A stretch of DNA of 64,000 nt from Sulfurovum sp. AR. Its GTDB lineage: Bacteria; Campylobacterota; Campylobacteria; Campylobacterales; Sulfurovaceae. The notes under the pieces were generated by a model, which saw only the letters and a program-made list of their open reading frames with translations, had not been told where the DNA came from and searched no databases. The position numbers and the translations under genes are program-made. The stretch is taken from positions 1 to 64,000 of the forward strand of contig NZ_AJLE01000001.1 of the NCBI RefSeq assembly GCF_000296775.1, in the 5' to 3' direction. Of this stretch, positions 55,129 to 64,000 are shown in pieces (position 1 is the stretch's first letter; every line of letters starts with the position of its first letter).

Positions 55129-55956
55129 ATGAATATATTTAGTCTTTTAGAACGTGCCATTATGAGTGATGATATTCTTATAAAAGAGGAGTTGACCGCT
55201 CAATGTTTGGCATATTGTACCAAAAATGAAATAAGGTGTGATGATGATTTTACGCCTCAATTATTTTCAAAACCTTCCTATGCCTCCAAATGTCACATTG
55301 TAGATCCGCGAGAATTGCCTGCGAGAAAAGACTTTGAAAGTAGAGAGGGCTTGGCCACATTGGTACATGCCATTGCACATATAGAGTATTCTGCGATCGA
55401 TCTGGCACTAGATGCGGTGTATCGTTACCCCAATATGCCTAGCGATTACCAAGTTGATTGGCTGGAAGTGGCCAATGACGAGATACGGCACTTTAAAATG
55501 CTGCAGAGTCTGTTAACAGAACTGGGATATACCTATGGGGATTTTCCTGTACATTGCGGGCTTTTTGATGCGGCTGAGCATACTGCAGGGAATATCTTGG
55601 AGCGTATGGCGGTCATCCCGCGTTATTATGAAGCATCAGGTCTGGATGTCAGTCCCCAGATAATGAAAAAACTGGACAACAAGCGTAAAAACCCTCAGGT
55701 AAAAAAACTGATAGAGGCACTGCAGATCATTTATGATGAAGAGATAGAGCATGTACACAAGGGTGATAAATGGTTTAAATACCTCTGTAAAGCAGCAGGA
55801 AAAGAAGAGGGAAGTGAAGAAGCGGTCTATTTTGAGATACTTGAACGTTATCAGTTGCTTTCAAAACACCGTCCCTATGTCAATGTAGAAGCAAGAAAAG
55901 AGGCAGGGTTCTCCTGTGCTGAGATCAAAAAACTGGGTGCGAAGGAGTGTTCATGA
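55129..55956 (+). CDS. DUF455 family ferritin-like protein
   Basis: The 275-residue protein has a ferritin-like di-iron helix bundle with IAHIEYSAIDLALDA near 82, NDEIRHFKML near 115, EHTAGNILERM near 147 and DEEIEHVHKG near 201 as metal ligands. The function is unknown, distantly MiaE-like. The plus-strand TATAAT at 55117-55122 ends six bases before the ATG, so this start may be leaderless; an ATG at codon 12 is an alternative but lacks a ribosome site. lpxK overlaps its stop by 4 bases. Confidence 0.8.
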   Translation: MNIFSLLERAIMSDDILIKEELTAQCLAYCTKNEIRCDDDFTPQLFSKPSYASKCHIVDPRELPARKDFESREGLATLVHAIAHIEYSAIDLALDAVYRYPNMPSDYQVDWLEVANDEIRHFKMLQSLLTELGYTYGDFPVHCGLFDAAEHTAGNILERMAVIPRYYEASGLDVSPQIMKKLDNKRKNPQVKKLIEALQIIYDEEIEHVHKGDKWFKYLCKAAGKEEGSEEAVYFEILERYQLLSKHRPYVNVEARKEAGFSCAEIKKLGAKECS

Positions 55957-56864
55957 GAGCATTTTTTGAAACGATGTTCTTTGTACCAAAGTGGTATCAT
56001 TACCCTTTGATTCTCCTTCTGTTTCCTCTCTCACTCATCTATGGAACCATCATGTCTATGCGCAGAGTGGTCATTTCCCCAAAAGACTTCGGCATCCCCA
56101 TTATCTCTATAGGGAATCTTATCGTTGGGGGGAGCGGGAAAACACCTTTTACTATAGCACTTGCTACACGCCTTGAAGATGCAGTGATCATCTCCCGCGG
56201 GTATGGCCGTAAAAGTAAAGGGCTGGTCGAGGTCAGCTCTAAGGGTAGGATACTTGTTGATGTGACACAGAGTGGAGATGAACCTATGTTAATGGCACAG
56301 TCATTGCCTCATACAAGTGTGATCGTCAGTGAAGATAGGGCCTTAGCCATAGAGCTTGCCAAAGAAAGAGGTGCAAAGTGTATCATTTTGGATGATGGAT
56401 TTAACCGTGTCGGGATAAAAAAATTTGATATTGTACTTGAACCCGAACAGATCAAAAACTATCTCCCTTTCCCTGCAGGGGCATTTAGAGAATTCTGGTT
56501 TAATAAAATGTACGCAGATATCGTGGCAAAAGAGGGAAAGACATTTCATCGAAAAGTGGTGTTTGAAAATCTTCAACCTAGAATGATATTGGTAACGGCC
56601 ATCTCACATCCACATAGACTTGATGCCTATCTGCCTGAGGGAGTGGTCCATAAAGTCTATTTGGAAGACCATGCCTATTTTGAGGAAGAAAAACTGAAAA
56701 TGCTCCTATCTGACTATGCAGCACAGAGTCTTCTTGTAACGCAAAAAGATGCGGTAAAAATGCAGGATTTTAAGTTACCTATCTCTGAAATGAAGTTAAA
56801 ATTACAGATTCAAGAGACTATCTTTACTCAGGTAGATGAATATATAAAGGGATATCCAGAATGA
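55953..56864 (+). CDS. lpxK: Tetraacyldisaccharide 4'-kinase
   Basis: Phosphorylates the lipid A disaccharide at the 4' position, at the inner membrane. The 303-residue protein has an N-terminal membrane-associated segment (about 15-35), Walker A VGGSGKTPF near residue 57 (preceded by SIGNLI), ISRGYGRKSKG near 80 and LDDGFNR near 146 (Walker B-type). Start is ATG 55953 after AAGGAG at 55942-55947; the frame also opens at a GTG six bases upstream. Overlaps argB by 4 bases. Confidence 0.93.
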   Translation: MRAFFETMFFVPKWYHYPLILLLFPLSLIYGTIMSMRRVVISPKDFGIPIISIGNLIVGGSGKTPFTIALATRLEDAVIISRGYGRKSKGLVEVSSKGRILVDVTQSGDEPMLMAQSLPHTSVIVSEDRALAIELAKERGAKCIILDDGFNRVGIKKFDIVLEPEQIKNYLPFPAGAFREFWFNKMYADIVAKEGKTFHRKVVFENLQPRMILVTAISHPHRLDAYLPEGVVHKVYLEDHAYFEEEKLKMLLSDYAAQSLLVTQKDAVKMQDFKLPISEMKLKLQIQETIFTQVDEYIKGYPE

Positions 56865-57712
56865 AAAATAATATCAATGTTGTAAAAACGCTGCTTGAGG
56901 CTTTACCGTTTATCAAAAAGTTTTCCAATGAAAAAATAGTGATCAAGTATGGTGGTTCTGCCCAAACGAGTGATGCATTAAAAGAACAGTTTGCACAGGA
57001 TATTGTACTTTTGCACCTTGTAGGAATGAAACCTATTATCGTACATGGTGGAGGTAAAAGTATCACAGATCTTCTTGCCAATTTAGGGGTAGATACCACA
57101 TTTATCGATGGACAGCGTGTAACGACTAAAGAGGTGATGCGTATCGCTGAGATGGTATTGAGCGGAGAGATCAACAAAGAGATCGTATCCCTGCTTGATA
57201 ATCATGGGTCTAAAGCGATCGGGATCTCTGGAAAAGATGGCGGTTTTTTAAAGGGGATCCCTAAAGATTTTGAAAAGTTCGGTTATACGGGTATGATCGA
57301 ACATGTCAATCCTGAGATCGTCAATAATATCATTGAGGACGGTGCGATACCTGTGATCGCTCCTATCGCGGGAAGCAGTACGATGGGACATCCTGGATTC
57401 AATATCAATGCGGACCTTGCAGCAAGCAAAATAGCCGTAGCCTTGAAAGCAAGAAAAGTACTGTTCTTGACGGACACGCCTGGTGTGTTAGATAAAGAGA
57501 TGCAGCTGATCACCAATCTGAGTATAGAAAAAACCGAAGCCCTCAAAGAAGACGGAACGATACAAGGGGGTATGGTACCTAAAGTGGATGCCTGTATAGA
57601 AGCATTGCGTGGTGGTGTCAAAAAAGCACACATCATCGATGGTCGCGTAGAGCACTCATTGCTTCTGGAAATTTTGACCAGTTCTGGTGTAGGGACCTGT
57701 ATCGAACTCTAG
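56861..57712 (+). CDS. argB: Acetylglutamate kinase
   Basis: Second step of arginine synthesis, phosphorylating N-acetylglutamate. The 283-residue protein has KYGGSAQTSD near residue 27, the glycine-rich VHGGGKSI near 63, GHPGFNINAD near 178 and the C-terminal DGRVEHSLLLEI. The ATP site and nucleotide-kinase fold are intact. It overlaps lpxK by 4 bases (ATGA), so an Arg gene and a lipid A gene are in one operon. Confidence 0.96.
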   Translation: MKNNINVVKTLLEALPFIKKFSNEKIVIKYGGSAQTSDALKEQFAQDIVLLHLVGMKPIIVHGGGKSITDLLANLGVDTTFIDGQRVTTKEVMRIAEMVLSGEINKEIVSLLDNHGSKAIGISGKDGGFLKGIPKDFEKFGYTGMIEHVNPEIVNNIIEDGAIPVIAPIAGSSTMGHPGFNINADLAASKIAVALKARKVLFLTDTPGVLDKEMQLITNLSIEKTEALKEDGTIQGGMVPKVDACIEALRGGVKKAHIIDGRVEHSLLLEILTSSGVGTCIEL

Positions 57713-57834
57713 AGCAATAAATTGTATAGGTTAAATGAGAAAAACAATAAAAAATTATAAATTTTTAAATTTTTTTTAGAATTTAAGTTCTTTCTCTTAG
57801 GTAAGTGTGTTATAATTCTTTCATACGGTTATAC
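57713..57834. other. A+T-rich gap with promoter after argB
   Basis: No gene is seen. It contains TATAAT at 57811-57816, which predicts a start near 57823, and an A+T-rich run upstream. Confidence 0.5.
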
Positions 57835-57836
57835 TG

Positions 57837-57912
57837 TATTGAAAAAGCCAAGTTCATCGCGAGGTGGGTACGGAAAGTTATGGGTCTCACGTAGATCGCC
57901 AGACTACCAATA
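57837..57912 (+). promoter_or_regulatory. Cyclic-di-GMP-I (GEMM-I) type riboswitch aptamer, second copy
   Basis: P1 pairs TATTG 57837-57841 with CAATA 57908-57912. P2 pairs TTCATC 57853-57858 with GGTGGG 57863-57868 around a GCGA tetraloop at 57859-57862. The conserved ACGGAAAGTTATGGGTCT segment (57870-57887) and stem P3, GGTCT 57883-57887 with AGATC 57893-57897, follow, and GCCAGACTACC at the 3' side matches the family's GCCGGGTTACC. Its own -10 lies upstream at 57811. The next gene, thrC, is about 250 bases away. Confidence 0.85.
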
Positions 57913-58140
57913 GAGATATAAACTCATTCTATCTATTAGAAAGTTTCATTTCTTCTATTACCTGAGTATTTTAGTGTTTGTTTGTCTCTATGATTTTATT
58001 AGTTGACATTCTTTTCCCTAAATCATTCTTCTCCTATTATTGTAGGGCAAATAGATACTAGATACTTGAGTTTACTTCAGATTTTATTCCCCCTAATTTC
58101 TTATAATCCTTAGCTTATTTAGCTATAATTATCATTCATA
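57913..58140. other. Gap between riboswitch and thrC
   Basis: No gene seen. A 23-codon frame from ATG 57990 has no ribosome site and I do not call it. TATAAT boxes at 58102-58107 and 58134-58139 give thrC its own promoters, so the aptamer may end in an independent short transcript. Confidence 0.4.
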
Positions 58141-58159
58141 TAAACATAGGATAATATAG

Positions 58160-59626
58160 ATGCAATTTATTGAGACACGCGGAAATGACGGACAGAAACC
58201 TTCATCTGTACCATTTTCAGAAGCAATACTCAGCCCAAGTGCTAGTTTTGGTGGGTTATATGTACCCAAAGAACTCCCAACGTTAGATAGAGAATACCTA
58301 GAGGGGCATCTCTCCAGCCATTATAAAACATTGGCATTGGATTTTTTGGAACAATTTGGTATAGATATTGAAAAAGAAGTACTGGTAGAAGCGTTAAAAA
58401 GATATGATGCATTTGATGATCCTTCAAATCCTGTACCGCTTTCCCAGATCGAAGATGACTGCTTTGTCTCTGAGCTCTACCATGGTCCTACAAGAGCCTT
58501 TAAAGATATGGCTTTGCAACCTTTTGGGTATGTGTTAAGTAAATTGGCGCAAAAAAGGGGTGAACACTATCTTATCATGGCAGCGACAAGCGGAGATACC
58601 GGTCCTGCCACACTCGAAACCTTTAAAGATCAGGAAGGTGTGCAGGTAGCATGTCTTTACCCGGATGGGGGTACATCCGATGTTCAAAGACTGCAAATGG
58701 TTACAGAAGATGCTTCAAATCTGAAAGTGATCGGTGTGAAAGGTAATTTCGACGATACGCAGAATACTCTCAAAGATCTGCTTGCCTCTGATGACTTTAA
58801 GGCTGAATTGGAAGAGAGAAATATCAAACTTTCAGCAGCAAACTCTGTAAACTTCGGGCGTATTATCTTCCAGATCATTTACCATATCCACTCCTACCTG
58901 GAGTTGGTACGTAAGCAGAGCATCCAAATGGGTGAGAAGATCTATCTGGTTGTTCCTAGTGGTAACTTCGGGAATGCTTTAGGTGCCTATTATGCCAAAA
59001 AAGCAGGTTTGCCGATAGAAAAGATCCTTATCTCATCCAATATCAATAATATTCTGACAGATTGGATCACCAAGGGGTCGTATGATCTTACAACACGTAC
59101 ACTCATACAGACAGAATCACCGGCTATGGATATTTTGAAAAGTTCTAATGTTGAACGTATTATGTTTGATAAATTCGGTGCAGCACGTACCAAAGAATTG
59201 ATGGAAGGATTGGCCAAAGACGGCAAGTACCAGTTGAGCGCAGATGAACTCGCACTGTTGCGTGAAGATTTTGATGCCTCTTTCTCAGATGATGAAGAGT
59301 GTGAAGCTGTGGTAGGCGAATATGCAAAAAAAGGGTACATTATGGACCCGCATACAGCCACATGTATGAGAGCCTATAAAACATTAAGAGAAAAAGATCT
59401 CAAAACGGTGGTCTACTCGACTGCAGAATGGACCAAGTTCAGTCCGTCTGTTTCAAAATCACTGGGACATGAGGTCAAAGATGATGTAGAAGCACTGAAA
59501 TGGGTGAGTGAACATGCAGGTGTATCTGTACCGCCTATGATAAACGGGCTGTTCGAGAAACCTGTGATCCATTCGGTCATCGTTGAAAAAGAGTCCATTA
59601 AAGGAGAGATGTTAAACTTTTTATAG
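58160..59626 (+). CDS. thrC: Threonine synthase
   Basis: PLP enzyme making threonine from O-phosphohomoserine. The 488-residue protein is of the long bacterial type, with HGPTRAFKDMALQ near residue 108 (Schiff-base Lys near 115), AATSGDTGPA near 141 and VPSGNFGNALGAYY near 262. AGGATAATATAG precedes the ATG. It lies 15 bases before the LysM/3D gene. Confidence 0.95.
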   Translation: MQFIETRGNDGQKPSSVPFSEAILSPSASFGGLYVPKELPTLDREYLEGHLSSHYKTLALDFLEQFGIDIEKEVLVEALKRYDAFDDPSNPVPLSQIEDDCFVSELYHGPTRAFKDMALQPFGYVLSKLAQKRGEHYLIMAATSGDTGPATLETFKDQEGVQVACLYPDGGTSDVQRLQMVTEDASNLKVIGVKGNFDDTQNTLKDLLASDDFKAELEERNIKLSAANSVNFGRIIFQIIYHIHSYLELVRKQSIQMGEKIYLVVPSGNFGNALGAYYAKKAGLPIEKILISSNINNILTDWITKGSYDLTTRTLIQTESPAMDILKSSNVERIMFDKFGAARTKELMEGLAKDGKYQLSADELALLREDFDASFSDDEECEAVVGEYAKKGYIMDPHTATCMRAYKTLREKDLKTVVYSTAEWTKFSPSVSKSLGHEVKDDVEALKWVSEHAGVSVPPMINGLFEKPVIHSVIVEKESIKGEMLNFL

Positions 59627-59640
59627 TTTAGCATAACGTA

Positions 59641-60747
59641 ATGTCCAGAAATCACTTGAGATTTTTTTTACTATCCTATCTATGTCTGGAAACAGCCGCT
59701 GCAAAGTCGATGATAGACTGCAGGGTTGTCACCGCTGGTATGACCACGTGTAACCCTTACGGGGCGAAATTTCTTAAAGCTAAAGAGATCATTTATGATG
59801 TGAATAGGAAAAAATTGATCAGGGCAAAAACGTTACCTGTTCCTGAAAAAAAGCGTTTTCTCAAAGTGGTTTCCGTAGAGGATATGATAGAACGGCATGT
59901 AAAAGTCCAGGAGTCTGTACGTTTTAAGGGAAGTGAAAAAGCATTTACAAAGTATACAGAAACAGAAGAACCCATCGCCCAAGTCGTACTTGATGATAAG
60001 ATAGAAGAGATAGAGACTTGTGAAGCCCCTCCCCGTATAGAAAGAGAACTTGTAGAAACAATCATAGCTGAAGTACCTGAGAAACCTCAAATTATTTACG
60101 GTAAGTACAGGGTTGTAAGTGGCGATGCACTGAGTAAGATCGCAAAGAAATTTGGCTTAACAACACAAGAGATCGCAAAAATGAACGGTATTCGGATCCA
60201 ATCTCCTCTGCGTATCGGACAGAAACTAAAACTCCCCTTTGAACAAAAGAGGATTGATGCAGTCTCTTCTGGCAATTACTTCATCAGGGAGGGAGATACG
60301 ATCATTTCCATTGCCAAAAAGTTTGATCTTGAACCTGAAGATTTGATGCAATTTAATAAGATCAAACGCAATGCGATCATACGTACAGGTAGAATGATCA
60401 GACTTCCACTTCCTCATATACTGGCACATCTAAAAACAGAGAAAAGGCTTCGTGTCACCGCCACTGCGTATACGTCGCATGTGGGACAAACAGATGAGAC
60501 ACCTTTCCTGGCAGCATGGAATAATCGTCTGCGTCCGGGTATGAAGATCATTGCAGTTTCCAGAGATATGATAAAAAAATATGGCATGCGTAATGGGACA
60601 AAAGTCCGTATCGGTGGTTTACCTGGTTACTATACGGTACGCGACAAAATGAATAAACGCTACCAAAAGCGTATCGACATCTATATGGGGCTTGATAAAA
60701 GGAGAGCGCTACGTTGGGGAAGACGCAGTGTCATGGTATACTGGTAA
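59641..60747 (+). CDS. LysM and 3D-domain cell wall protein
   Basis: Likely exported peptidoglycan hydrolase. The 368-residue protein has a signal peptide (about 1-21), a variable segment, two LysM repeats (about 156-200, YRVVSGDALSKIAKKFGL; about 214-258, YFIREGDTIISIAKKFDL) and a C-terminal 3D domain (about 270-368) ending in VRDKMNKRYQKRIDIYMG, the double-psi barrel of MltA-like lytic transglycosylases. No catalytic N-terminal barrel of full MltA is seen. It is downstream of thrC and convergent with uup. Confidence 0.85.
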   Translation: MSRNHLRFFLLSYLCLETAAAKSMIDCRVVTAGMTTCNPYGAKFLKAKEIIYDVNRKKLIRAKTLPVPEKKRFLKVVSVEDMIERHVKVQESVRFKGSEKAFTKYTETEEPIAQVVLDDKIEEIETCEAPPRIERELVETIIAEVPEKPQIIYGKYRVVSGDALSKIAKKFGLTTQEIAKMNGIRIQSPLRIGQKLKLPFEQKRIDAVSSGNYFIREGDTIISIAKKFDLEPEDLMQFNKIKRNAIIRTGRMIRLPLPHILAHLKTEKRLRVTATAYTSHVGQTDETPFLAAWNNRLRPGMKIIAVSRDMIKKYGMRNGTKVRIGGLPGYYTVRDKMNKRYQKRIDIYMGLDKRRALRWGRRSVMVYW

Positions 60748-62682
60748 TTAAAGAGACTCAAAAATTTCCAAAACTTCCAGATATCTGTCACTTTTTTCTT
60801 CATACACCTTCTCAAGTTTACTCAGTTCCTCACTCAGTGCAGTCAAACCTTTTTCCTGATAACACTCCGGATCCTGTAAACATGCATTAAGCGCAGCTAT
60901 CTGCTGTTCCAGAGCTTCGATCTCATCAGGCAGGGTATCATAATCCCTTTGCTCTTTATAACTCAGTTTTGTCTGTTTTTTGACAGTGACCGGTACCTCT
61001 TTTTTTTCAGAGGTCTTGACCTCTTGTTCGAGCGTATCAAGCTCTTTCATCTCTTTTTCTATCTCCAGGTACTCCGTATAGGTCTGATAAGACTCTTCAA
61101 CCACACCATTTCCTTTAAAGATAAAGAGTTTAGAAGCGATTTTGTCTATGAAGTAACGGTCATGTGAGACAAAGAGTATGGCACCTGGAAAGTTGATAAG
61201 TTTCTCTTCTAGGATATTAATGGTCTGGATGTCCAGGTCATTGGTAGGTTCATCCAGGATGAGACAATCCACTTTTTTAGTCAAGAGCAATGCCAATGCC
61301 ACACGGTTTTTCTCTCCGCCAGAGAGCATGCCGACTTTTTTAGCCAGGAACTCTTTGGGAAAAAGAAACGATTTAAGGTAGCCGTAGACATGAAGATTGA
61401 CACCCTGTACTTCTATGTGGTCTCCCCCGTCAGGGCAAAAAGTCTCGATCAGTGTTTTTTCATTGTCAAGCATCTCTCTGTGTTGGTCAAAATAACCTAT
61501 GGAAAAGTCTCCCTGCTTGATGAGTCCGCTTTGGGGTTTGATCCGTCCAAGCATCAGTTTCAATAGTGTAGATTTTCCCGCACCATTGATACCGACAATG
61601 GCTATTTTATCTTTCTGAAGGATACGTGTCGTAAAGTTCTCTATGAGTTTTTTCCCCGGAACCGAGTATGAGATATTTTCAAGTTCAAAAAGCATTTTTT
61701 TTCTCGATACCCCTTCATCACGGTTGAAATGTTTTTTCTCACGTTCAAGTTCTACCATCATCTTTCGAATGAGTGTAGGGTTTTTCTTCGCTTCATCACG
61801 AAGCTCAAAGACACGTTTTTTACGTCCCTGATTACGCTTTTCTCTAGCCCTTACCCCTTTTCTAAGCCAGGCTTCTTCCTGTTTCAGCAGTCTAAGAAGG
61901 TTCTCATGCCCCTTTTTCAAAGCATGCATACGTGCCTCTTTTTGTTCGAGGTAACTCATATAACCGCCCGTATAACTGACAAGTTGCTGGTTATCCACTT
62001 CTACCACACGTGTGGCTACAGTATCGATGAAATGCCTGTCGTGTGAGATAAAGAGTAGGGTGAAATTTCCCTTAAGAAGCATCTCCTCCAAGAATTCGAC
62101 CATATAGACATCAAGGTGGTTGGTCGGCTCATCAAGAAGTAGTACATCGGGTTTTTTAAGTATGAGGGATGCCAAGGCTACACGACGCTGTTCACCTCCG
62201 GAAAGCGAGACTACGGGGCGATCCTCATAGGCTTTGAGCTGAAACTCCTGCATGACACGTTCGATCTTGTCATCAAGGTTCCAGGCATTGTGATGGTCCA
62301 GAAAAGAGGAGACTTTTTCCAGTTGTGTGAGCAGCTCTTCATTTTCAAAATCTTCAGCCACTTTGAGACTCAGTGTATCATATGCTTCTTTGGCTTCTTT
62401 GAGTTCAGTCAGTTCATTGAATATCGCTTCTCTAACTGAAAGAGCTGGATCGAAGTGGGGCTGTTGTGCGAGCATCTCTACCTGTATCGAACTGTTCACT
62501 ACCCTTTTCCCGTCAGTAGGTTCTTCTTCTCCCATGATGATCTTCATCAGTGTAGATTTTCCACAGCCGTTTTGACCCACGATAGTGACACGTTCTCCCT
62601 CATCCAGGTGGAAATCAACCCCATTGAGAAGCAGCTTGATGTCATATTGTTTTTTGATGTCAAAGAGGTCGATGAGTGCCAA
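60748..62682 (-). CDS. uup: ABC-F family ATPase (Uup-like)
   Basis: Soluble twin ATPase of the ABC-F group acting on ribosomes; Uup is linked to ribosome assembly and transposon excision in E. coli. The 644-residue protein has Walker A GQNGCGKST near 36, LSGGEQRR near 155 and LLLDEPTNHLDV, the second Walker A GINGAGKST near 350, LSGGEKNR near 440 and LILDEPTNDLD, and a C-terminal coiled coil. The long C-terminal DNA/RNA-binding tail is short. Its stop is adjacent to the LysM gene stop (convergent). Confidence 0.93.
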   Translation of the reverse strand: MALIDLFDIKKQYDIKLLLNGVDFHLDEGERVTIVGQNGCGKSTLMKIIMGEEEPTDGKRVVNSSIQVEMLAQQPHFDPALSVREAIFNELTELKEAKEAYDTLSLKVAEDFENEELLTQLEKVSSFLDHHNAWNLDDKIERVMQEFQLKAYEDRPVVSLSGGEQRRVALASLILKKPDVLLLDEPTNHLDVYMVEFLEEMLLKGNFTLLFISHDRHFIDTVATRVVEVDNQQLVSYTGGYMSYLEQKEARMHALKKGHENLLRLLKQEEAWLRKGVRAREKRNQGRKKRVFELRDEAKKNPTLIRKMMVELEREKKHFNRDEGVSRKKMLFELENISYSVPGKKLIENFTTRILQKDKIAIVGINGAGKSTLLKLMLGRIKPQSGLIKQGDFSIGYFDQHREMLDNEKTLIETFCPDGGDHIEVQGVNLHVYGYLKSFLFPKEFLAKKVGMLSGGEKNRVALALLLTKKVDCLILDEPTNDLDIQTINILEEKLINFPGAILFVSHDRYFIDKIASKLFIFKGNGVVEESYQTYTEYLEIEKEMKELDTLEQEVKTSEKKEVPVTVKKQTKLSYKEQRDYDTLPDEIEALEQQIAALNACLQDPECYQEKGLTALSEELSKLEKVYEEKSDRYLEVLEIFESL

Positions 62683-62778
62683 AATGGTTCCTTATGATAG
62701 ATTGTTGCAATTATAGCAAATAGAGTGGCTTTTAAGGCTTGATTTGGTATATTTCACCATTATATACCAAGGAAATCT

Positions 62779-64000
62779 ATGCTGGAAACCATTATTATCT
62801 TTTACTCTCTCTACACCTTTATGAAACTCTATATCTCTGCTATGCAGATAGGGTATATCAATGAAGAAAAAAGAAAAACGCCTGTACTGATGCCGGCAGA
62901 CAAATACCTCACAGCAGGAAACTATGCAGTGGCGAACGGAAAACTTTCTCTTGTGAGTGATTTTATAGATTATCTGGTATTTATCTGGTGGGTATTTGGA
63001 GGTTTTGCCTGGCTCTCAGCACTGGTTCAAGTAGAAGGTAACATCATGCAGGCCGTTGTGTTCCTGTTCGGTTTTGTCATAGTCAATTATGTCATAGGAC
63101 TTCCTTTTGAACTCTACCAAAAGTTCAAGATAGATGAAGCGTTTGGATTTAACAAAATGACGGCGAAAATGTATATGATAGATATGATCAAAACAAGCCT
63201 GTTGTTTTTCATTCTAGGCGGTGCGGTTTTTGCGCTTTTATCTTGGATCATAGAGAGTTATGCCACATGGTGGATCTGGGGATTTGCAGCTATGTTCACT
63301 GTAGCAGTTCTAGCAAATCTCTTGGCTCCCACGTTCATGGCCCTGTTTAACAAGTTCTCTCCGCTCGAGGAGGGGGAACTCAAAGAAAAAATTACGGCAA
63401 TGATGGGTCAGGCCGGACTTAAAAGTGACGGTATCTTTGTGATGGATGCTTCTAAACGTGACAGTCGTTTGAATGCATTTTTCGGTGGATTGGGTAAGAG
63501 TAAACGTGTGGTTCTTTTTGATACATTGTTGGAAAAGCTTAACACTAAAGAACTCCTTGCCGTACTGGGGCATGAATTGGGTCATTTCTCTCATGGGGAT
63601 ATCTGGAAAAATATAGGGTTGATGGGTGTACTTCTTTTTATCGCATTTTATCTCTTTGGCCATTTACCGGATGCACTCTTTACACAGATGGGTGTGATTC
63701 CTGAGGCAGGTGTCCAAATAGCGATGTTGATGTTGTTGTTACCGCTTGTGAGTTTTGTCTTTACGCCATTTATGTCTTATGTAAGCCGCCATAATGAGTA
63801 TGCAGCAGATGAATATGGTTCGCAAATGGGCGGCAAAGAGAACCTGGTATCTGCACTGATGAAACTTGTGACAGAGAACAAAGCATTCCCAAAATCACAT
63901 CCTCTGGTGATCTTCTTTTACTATACGCATCCACCGGTGCTTGAGAGACTCAAAGAGTTAGGGTTTGACGCATCCAATACGATCGCAGGTGAAGCAACTA
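62779..64000 (+). CDS. M48 family membrane metalloprotease (Ste24-like), partial at right edge
   Basis: Integral membrane zinc protease; the reading frame starts ATG 62779 with AAGGAAATC before it and continues without a stop to the end of the window (407 codons). It has several membrane segments, the zinc motif HELGH near residue 271 and a third metal-ligand Glu in RHNEYAADEYG near 339. Length and order (TM segments, motif, TM segments, cytosolic catalytic part) match Ste24/CAAX prenyl protease. Role in bacteria unclear, likely membrane protein quality control. Confidence 0.9.
   Translation, partial: MLETIIIFYSLYTFMKLYISAMQIGYINEEKRKTPVLMPADKYLTAGNYAVANGKLSLVSDFIDYLVFIWWVFGGFAWLSALVQVEGNIMQAVVFLFGFVIVNYVIGLPFELYQKFKIDEAFGFNKMTAKMYMIDMIKTSLLFFILGGAVFALLSWIIESYATWWIWGFAAMFTVAVLANLLAPTFMALFNKFSPLEEGELKEKITAMMGQAGLKSDGIFVMDASKRDSRLNAFFGGLGKSKRVVLFDTLLEKLNTKELLAVLGHELGHFSHGDIWKNIGLMGVLLFIAFYLFGHLPDALFTQMGVIPEAGVQIAMLMLLLPLVSFVFTPFMSYVSRHNEYAADEYGSQMGGKENLVSALMKLVTENKAFPKSHPLVIFFYYTHPPVLERLKELGFDASNTIAGEAT

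Noticed and set aside
57990-58061. A 23-codon frame after the second riboswitch
   Set aside because: No ribosome site and A+T-rich composition; kept only as a note.
1-64000. tRNA, rRNA, CRISPR or transposase genes
   Set aside because: I looked at the intergenic stretches and saw no cloverleaf, rRNA core, regular direct-repeat array or transposase-like protein.

Overview
The window is chromosomal DNA of a Campylobacterota (epsilonproteobacterial) bacterium, most like a Sulfurovum/Sulfurimonas-type autotroph. Reasons: an A+T-rich genome with TATAAT-type -10 boxes and few clear -35 boxes; the gene order pheS-pheT-ispH-aroA-rpsA-serA; an HsrA/HP1043-type orphan response regulator; CmoB, RNase Y and LpxK; and a block of TCA-cycle genes with a monomeric isocitrate dehydrogenase that fits a reductive TCA cycle. 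The genus assignment is inference. I saw no rRNA, tRNA, transposase, phage gene, CRISPR array or plasmid function.

Layout: 1-400 is an intergenic region with a candidate small RNA. 408-6000 holds argH, an L,D-transpeptidase gene behind a c-di-GMP-I-type riboswitch, selO and a CYTH gene on the minus strand, an OsmC gene and three small proteins. 5912-8472 has an ABC-F ATPase, two inverted copies of a dispersed hairpin repeat, and a HIT protein. 8675-17706 is the housekeeping run pheST-ispH-aroA-rpsA-serA, with structured leaders before rpsA and serA. 17940-23484 is a TolC-adaptor-RND efflux operon whose permease is split into two genes. 23569-30375 holds efp, a small secreted protein, a DJ-1 protein, dnaE and two poorly known proteins. 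30546-39265 is the TCA/rTCA block (icd, mdh, two-subunit fumarase, fumC, sucC, sucD). 39417-44791 has a metal-binding domain protein, rnpB, an adaptor-argD-TolC trio, a MidA-like protein and a lipoprotein. 44870-49013 holds acpS, radA, plsC, ftsY and a thioredoxin-like protein. 49073-53547 holds fthC, rny, a cyclophilin, cmoB and hsrA. 53788-57712 holds a thioesterase, a cysteine-rich repeat protein, an MBL hydrolase, a DUF455 protein, lpxK and argB. 57713-64000 has a second c-di-GMP-I-type riboswitch, thrC, a LysM/3D protein, uup and an M48 protease that runs off the right edge.

How the parts fit: most genes are core biosynthesis (Arg, Phe-tRNA, isoprenoid, shikimate, Ser, Thr, lipid A, phospholipid), gene expression and carbon metabolism. 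The less ordinary content is at RNA level. Two GEMM-I/c-di-GMP-I-like aptamers share the same architecture (GNRA-capped P2, short P3, closing P1). A three-copy repeat family has stems that covary between copies. Several intergenic regions (before rpsA, serA, mdh and argH) fold into strong hairpins not explained by any gene.
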